A DNA stretch of 64,000 nt from contig OX485803.1 in assembly GCA_950295325.1 (NCBI GenBank), forward strand, positions 50,979,554 to 51,043,553, written 5' to 3'. Below, piece by piece: positions 59,601-64,000 of this stretch. This DNA comes from Polytrichum commune. Its lineage: Eukaryota > Streptophyta > Polytrichopsida > Polytrichales > Polytrichaceae. The translations under genes and the position numbers were made by a program. The notes beneath the pieces were generated by a model. The model was not told the DNA's origin and did not search any database. It saw only the letters and a program-made list of their open reading frames with translations. Position 1 is the first letter of the stretch. Every line of letters begins with the position of its first letter.

Positions 59601-62600
59601 GGATCTCTGGCACTCGAGCAGGTAGAAAATTCTCAGCAACACGTAGGGCGTCCTCCCACTGTAACTTCTCCCGGTACATTAGAATTGCTAGGTCAGGCCT
59701 TTTTGCCTGCCACCCGGGATCCATGTCATCAGTTTAATCTATAGCAATTGCTAAATTCACACCTCAAATTGCCCTCAAAATCTCTAAACCTCTCATGAGA
59801 ATGCCTAAATGTCTAACAATTCTCTACATGTCGCCAATTTTTTTTTTAATCTGTTGAATTTGTCCTTAATGAGACATCATTCTCACAAAACATACAAAGA
59901 TCATTGTGACCCAAAAAAGATAGAGAGCATGGAAACATTCTTATGACAATTTGATCAAACTTCAAAATCACAGTATGCTTTCACCTTTCCTTCAATCTCT
60001 AATCATCATGTCAATTCGAATAGTCATATCAAACTCTGATGAATTTTCAAACTTTAACTTCTTAATCCATCACAAAAGACCAAAAATACGTTTGTGTTTT
60101 TTTTTTTGACTGTATGGATGTGATCCTTTGATGATGTCTCACAATTTTACTTTTGTGTTAGTTTTTGAAAACCTTTTGGAATGTTCTTTTATAACATACT
60201 AACTTGGACCCATGTTGTCCCAATCTATTACATCCATGCATATGAATCAATATCCCGGATGAACCCAATCCCATACACCCATGCAACCATAAGACCGTGC
60301 CTGTGCAAACATGTCATATGCATGTATGCCCGTGCCCGTGCCCGTGCCCATGTTCATAAGCCCCCCCATGACTTACCACCTTGCTCTCATGGGAGTGCTT
60401 TAAGGAGAGAAAAAACAACTATTTATAAATCAAATTATACTACTTTGTCCTATTTCCCATGCCCACCCACCACCTCCCCCTAATTTCCTCCACCATGCTT
60501 TTTGCACTTGTAGTGTCTAGCACCTTTCCACATTTGTTTCCTCTTCTTTTGATGCATGTTCATCTTGAAAAGTTGTCTTTGGGATGTGCCCTTTTTTTCC
60601 TTTTTTAAGAGAAACTAGGTGGACATGTTTCCATCTACCACCGCCACTGCCGTGTTCTTCATTGTATGGCAGATTTTAGAAATACTTTACTCCTCAGTCC
60701 TTGATGAGTTAACGACCTTCCATTGAACTTGATTTCAAGTTAGAGACTATACAAGTTTCACACAGGGAGGTGGTGAACACACAAATGATCGCGGAGAACT
60801 GGCAGTTAGTTACAGGTGAACCGGTTGAGTTTGAGAAATAACTGGTTGAAGTTCAAGACTGCAGGAAAAGTACCGATCATTTTAGAGGAATTTATAGAAT
60901 ATACCCCAATTTAATAAAGGAAAACCGGAGGATGTCAACATGTAACCGGTTGGACTTGCAAACACTAGGATCTCAACTGATTATGCCCAAAAATCTCCCC
61001 GATCACTGGAGCACACATGAAATGCTGACCACTAAGGTAACTGATGTTCCACTTGTCTTGTTTCTGACCAACAATGGTCATTTTGAAGTTGGTCACCACC
61101 ACCAGGTGAGCTTCTTTGAATTTGCAGACAACCAGCTTGATAGCTGAATCCTCACACCAGTGATCGGGGAGATTGTTGGGCATAATCGGTTGAGATCCTA
61201 GTGTTTGCTAGTCCAACAGGTTACATGTTGACATCCTCCGGTTTTCCTTTATTAAATTGGGGTATATTCTATAAATCCCTCTAAACTGATCGGTACTTTT
61301 CCTGCAGTCTTCAACTTCAACCGGCTATTTCTCAAACTCAACCGGTTCACCTGTAACTAACTGCCAGTTCTCCCCGATCATAGCCTCACACCACACAAGT
61401 GTTGGGTGGGTACCTATGCAAATCTAGATACTTTGAGAGCGTCCCTTCCTCTTTCCTTGCAGTCCAGTCTGCAGCATTTATGTTGCATAAATTAACCCAG
61501 GAAAAAAACCCACCAAATTCCTGCCAGTGAGCCGTAGAGTCAAGTTATGTGCTTGTTCGTACGTACCTTGATCAGCAGAGCCTCTGCTTTGTTGAGCTCT
61601 TTCTTCTTCACCATTTGCTGTGCTTGGGCAACCTGTCAGGCATTGATTTTGTGCCCCCCATGTACAGTCACAGTCAAGTTACGATGTTGCAGCAATATAC
61701 TATTGCGGCTGTTGAACAAAGAGGACCACGGAAGTGGAGTTTTACAAAAGTCGTGAGCAATCGCTCATCAAGGGCTATCAGAATTTGTCACAAATTTTCA
61801 TCCATGGAAGCATGATATCATCATAAATCTCAGTTTTTTAGTAGTGAGCCGATCGGTTATGACTGAGAACCAACTTGAGTAAGTAGTTGACTTGCCACTC
61901 CCACGGTTTGTTATTCACTTTCCTCTTGATGGTATTTTAGTTCATAACCGGCGAGAGGAGGGTAGATATTGAGTTGTAATATCCACCTATTCAAGCCATT
62001 TATAGGGCATTGGTCAATTTGCTTATAAACATAAATTGGAGGTTATATTGGATGTTTAGTGCGAGGACAAAAAAAACACATGGGAGGTGTTGAAATTGTT
62101 CTCCGCATGCATGGACGACCGATTATGGACATTACAAGTAACAAATACATAACTAGCAAGAGGAAAGTGGATGATCAACCACAATAGCAAGAAAACATCC
62201 ACCTACTCAAACCATATTTGGGGTATAATTGATATGCTTATGAATAGGAACTGGAGGTTATGGACATGAATTGCTTAGTGCAATGCTTAGTGAAAAATAT
62301 AGAGGAGCAACTCAAATCATTCTCCATTTGGATAGGTGGTTGTTAACTAGGTGTTAAGTACATCTAGATTTGTGCATTAATTCTGGACATAACCAAATTG
62401 TATTTGTGCACTTCTATCGGTGGATCTCTTTGATAGAAATGGTAGAAACTAGTCTTAGATGCTCTTCTTGTTTACATGTTTTTAGTTACATGCAGATTGT
62501 GTTATTTTTAGAGTGGTTATTGGACTACATCGCTTCTCAAAGTATCTATAGTTAGGGTTTCCAACATACTCTTCTACTTTGATATGTGCAATGAGGTTGC

Positions 62601-64000
62601 CCCGCACTAATTTATCGACATTCCACACTATTTGGTATATTTACTACCTCAATAACATAGTATAGTTATTCTTCTTTTTTTAAAATTAAAAAAATCTATT
62701 GTGGTTGCTATATGGACGTTGTTTTTGTGATATGATTTTGACCCAAGCCAACCTATTCGCAAAGGCAACCCACTTTCACATATCAATGTAATTTCTTCCC
62801 CCAAATAATTTGCTTCATAATGTGCATGTCTTGATGATACAATAAATGTTCTTAGATGTATTTGGTGTCTTTGGTGAAGTCTTCTAGTCCATGTTTTCCT
62901 ACATCCTAATTAAGCCATGGACATGAAATGTTGTGTGTGTGTGTGTAGAAGAGCACAAGGAAATTGTTGGAAGTGTTCCCCAATTAGATGATTGACCGGT
63001 CATGAATTGCACTATTTTGTTTAATTAGTGTGGATTACCATTCGGAATTACGTGTTGCTACAACGTTTTACCAACATTATCATTTTTTACCAACTAAGTT
63101 CAATAGTATTCTTTGGTGTGCATATAACTACTTATGTTCTTTGCATAAAAAAAATGATACTCTCGGTAAAATGTTATAGCAATGCGTAACCCCGAATGGT
63201 AACCCACACTAATTAAACAAAATAGCATAGATAACCATGACGAGAGGAGAGTGTATGTTGGGCTAAGGGAGTGGTGAGTCATTGACATACTCAAGATGGC
63301 TATCAGTCATAGTTGTTCAACTCATCATTGGACATGATTTAGCTATTACAACTTATAGAATGACATGATGCCTCCATGAACATGACAACAAATTGTGACG
63401 AAACTTTCTAATAACCCTCTAAGGTAGATGGGTCTCAAGTGGTTATTTGTCTTAATCGGACCCCAAATTTGATCGGTATGTGGTTCCATGAAGATCAAAG
63501 AGCAAACATCATAAAGAAACATGTTTCAAAGAGACTGGACTACATCTTCAAGCAATAATAACCACTCTACACTCAATCGTGAAACCAATTGGGAGAGGAT
63601 CTATGTATCCAGTTAAGAAATCAACAAACATGACCTTCTAGTAACCATAACTCAATCAGGGGAGGTCCGATTTTCGCAAATGTTTCACCATAGATTTGCG
63701 AATGCGACACAAGTTTCGTCGTGTAAACCTAATTGGAAGAAGTTGAAGAACACGAAAAAAGGAACCACATCACACCCACAAACCTCAATTGCTCAAAGAT
63801 CGGACGAGTGAGCAACCAGGTATATATGTGGGCATTAATTGAAACGCACCAAGATATCCGGCATGGCCGTGGGGTCGCACAAATCCGCCACTCGCAACGC
63901 AGCTGCCCAGTCTTGTTGGTGGACATACATGTCAATGGCCTCGCGGGGTTTGCCAACCTTGATGAAGGCCTCCTCCGCATCCCAGAACCTCCCTTCGTCT
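49921..64000 (-). CDS. IFT172: IFT172 (intraflagellar transport complex B), 3' part
   Basis: Sixteen exons on the minus strand keep one frame for about 590 residues: 64000(edge)-63850, 61632-61567, 59706-59573, 59021-58880, 58351-58205, 56761-56681, 56509-56390, 53525-53439, 52868-52734, 52636-52567, 52359-52289, 51753-51649, 51170-51011, 50883-50828, 50651-50568 and 50085-49921 (TAG). The product aligns with the C-terminal third of IFT172 (about 1,750 residues in human): EAFIKVGKPREAIDMYVHQQDW, then TPR/alpha-solenoid helices, LSISLLRYIETMPADKAFYEAG, VYLNRYLDVDEAIDEEEG, REVRDWV-like and CFVTGYPV. IFT172 is a peripheral IFT-B subunit that acts at the ciliary tip and with cargo. In plants it is expected only where sperm are flagellated. 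All introns are GT-AG except 52733-52637, best read as GC-AG. The last two exons carry CERC, CCSC, CKAC and CQICPWC. The N-terminal WD40 part lies beyond the window. The introns hold many repeats. Confidence 0.95.
50238..50258 (+). repeat. Interstitial telomere-type repeat (TTTAGGG)3
   Basis: AGGGTTTAGGGTTTAGGGTT lies in the last intron of IFT172. Arabidopsis-type telomere repeats occur interstitially in plant genomes. Three units inside a gene do not mark a chromosome end. Confidence 0.8.
51880..51975. repeat. Dispersed repeat family C, copy in IFT172 intron
   Basis: It shares GGCACTTCCAACTC, CACCTCATTTGGTTAGCAATT and GAAGATTGTCATTTCA with 53565-53690 and with 20055-20300. Confidence 0.45.
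53565..53690. repeat. Dispersed repeat family C, copy in IFT172 intron
   Basis: TGTGGCCCTATAGTGGACACT, TCTCATTTGGTGAGCAATTGC and CACGAAGATTGTCATTCTAGG align with the copy at 51880. Confidence 0.45.
54594..54800 (+). repeat. CCGGTT family element (family B), copy in IFT172 intron
   Basis: CCGGGGAGAACTGTCAG begins the unit, then ATAACCGGTTGAAGTTCGAGA, ATTACCGATCATTATAGAGG and AAAACCGGAAGATGTCAACAT. The block order is the same as at 18742 and 60785. Confidence 0.7.
56840..57202. mobile_element. MITE family D, copy 2, uninterrupted
   Basis: GTAGAGGCGGCCATGACCG on the left and GGCGCCTCTAC on the right are inverted repeats. The body matches 34534-35162, including the phrase ending CTATAGATTG(T/C)CGATGGGGTC. 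It lacks the hairpin element found in copy 1 and so shows the empty site. It lies in an IFT172 intron, only about 80 bp upstream of the exon at 56761-56681. Confidence 0.75.
60329..60353 (+). repeat. Hexanucleotide GCCCGT minisatellite
   Basis: GCCCGT repeats about four times within an IFT172 intron. This is simple sequence. Confidence 0.7.
60785..61381. mobile_element. Family B pair forming a 597-bp foldback element
   Basis: Two family B units in inverted orientation (60785-61009 and 61157-61381) flank a 147-bp spacer. Both outer ends read ATGATCG(C/G)GGAGAACTGGCAG and both inner ends GATCACTGG. The arms are about 90 percent alike by eye. The spacer is not repetitive in this window and contains an open stretch (LTTKVTDVPLVLFLTNNGH, then a GTGAGC donor-like site). 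The element sits in an IFT172 intron. Confidence 0.8.
63425..63785 (+). repeat. Dispersed repeat family A, long copy next to IFT172 exon
   Basis: It aligns with 44160-44552 over its length, ending AACCACATCACACCCAC about 65 bp from the IFT172 exon at 63850. GAGGTCCGATTTTC and TTTCACCATAGATTTGCGAA are shared markers. Confidence 0.65.

Noticed and set aside
1-64000. CRISPR array, bacterial operon or rRNA genes
   Set aside because: No evenly spaced direct repeats with unique spacers, no Shine-Dalgarno-led gene runs and no rRNA motifs. The genes are spliced and plant-like.

Overview
This is nuclear DNA from a land plant. It is AT-rich, with long intergenic spans, spliced genes with GT-AG introns, an interstitial TTTAGGG run and many short dispersed repeats. 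The right end carries the 3' part of IFT172, a core subunit of the intraflagellar transport machinery. Plants that lack flagellated sperm have lost this machinery. Together with a germin-like protein, S-protein (SPH) homologues and a plant-type mitochondrial phosphate carrier, this points to a seed-free plant with swimming sperm, most likely a bryophyte. The species is not determined.

Layout: 1-15.4 kb is gene-poor and repeat-rich. It holds a TIR element, a possible SINE, several dispersed repeats and a CACTA-like subterminal region. At 15.5-18.0 kb there is an unidentified terminal exon (+) and a complete two-exon germin-like gene (-). At 18.7-27 kb lie more TIR elements, a degenerate retroelement-like reading frame and a decayed FCP1-like phosphatase domain. 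At 28.0-30.7 kb there are two broken S-protein homologue genes. At 31.7-33.8 kb there is a complete four-exon gene (-) for a beta-strand-rich protein I cannot name. At 34.5-37.3 kb there are nested MITEs and a G-rich minisatellite. At 38.8-39.7 kb there is the C-terminal part of a DNA amino-methyltransferase-like gene. At 44.7-46.7 kb there is a single-exon mitochondrial phosphate carrier with a GC-rich upstream region. At 49.9-64.0 kb, 16 exons of IFT172 (-) run off the right edge.

The genes do not form a pathway and look like independent plant loci separated by transposon debris. The most interesting points are the cysteine-rich C-terminus of this IFT172, which has several CxxC pairs that, as I recall the human protein, are mostly absent there, a probable GC-AG intron in the same gene, the amino-methyltransferase fragment whose intron lies between direct ACAAGT repeats, and a CACTA-like hairpin MITE nested in a second MITE whose uninterrupted copy sits 22 kb away inside an IFT172 intron.

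Exon coordinates were worked out by hand from splice consensus, frame continuity and similarity recalled from known families. No database search was run.
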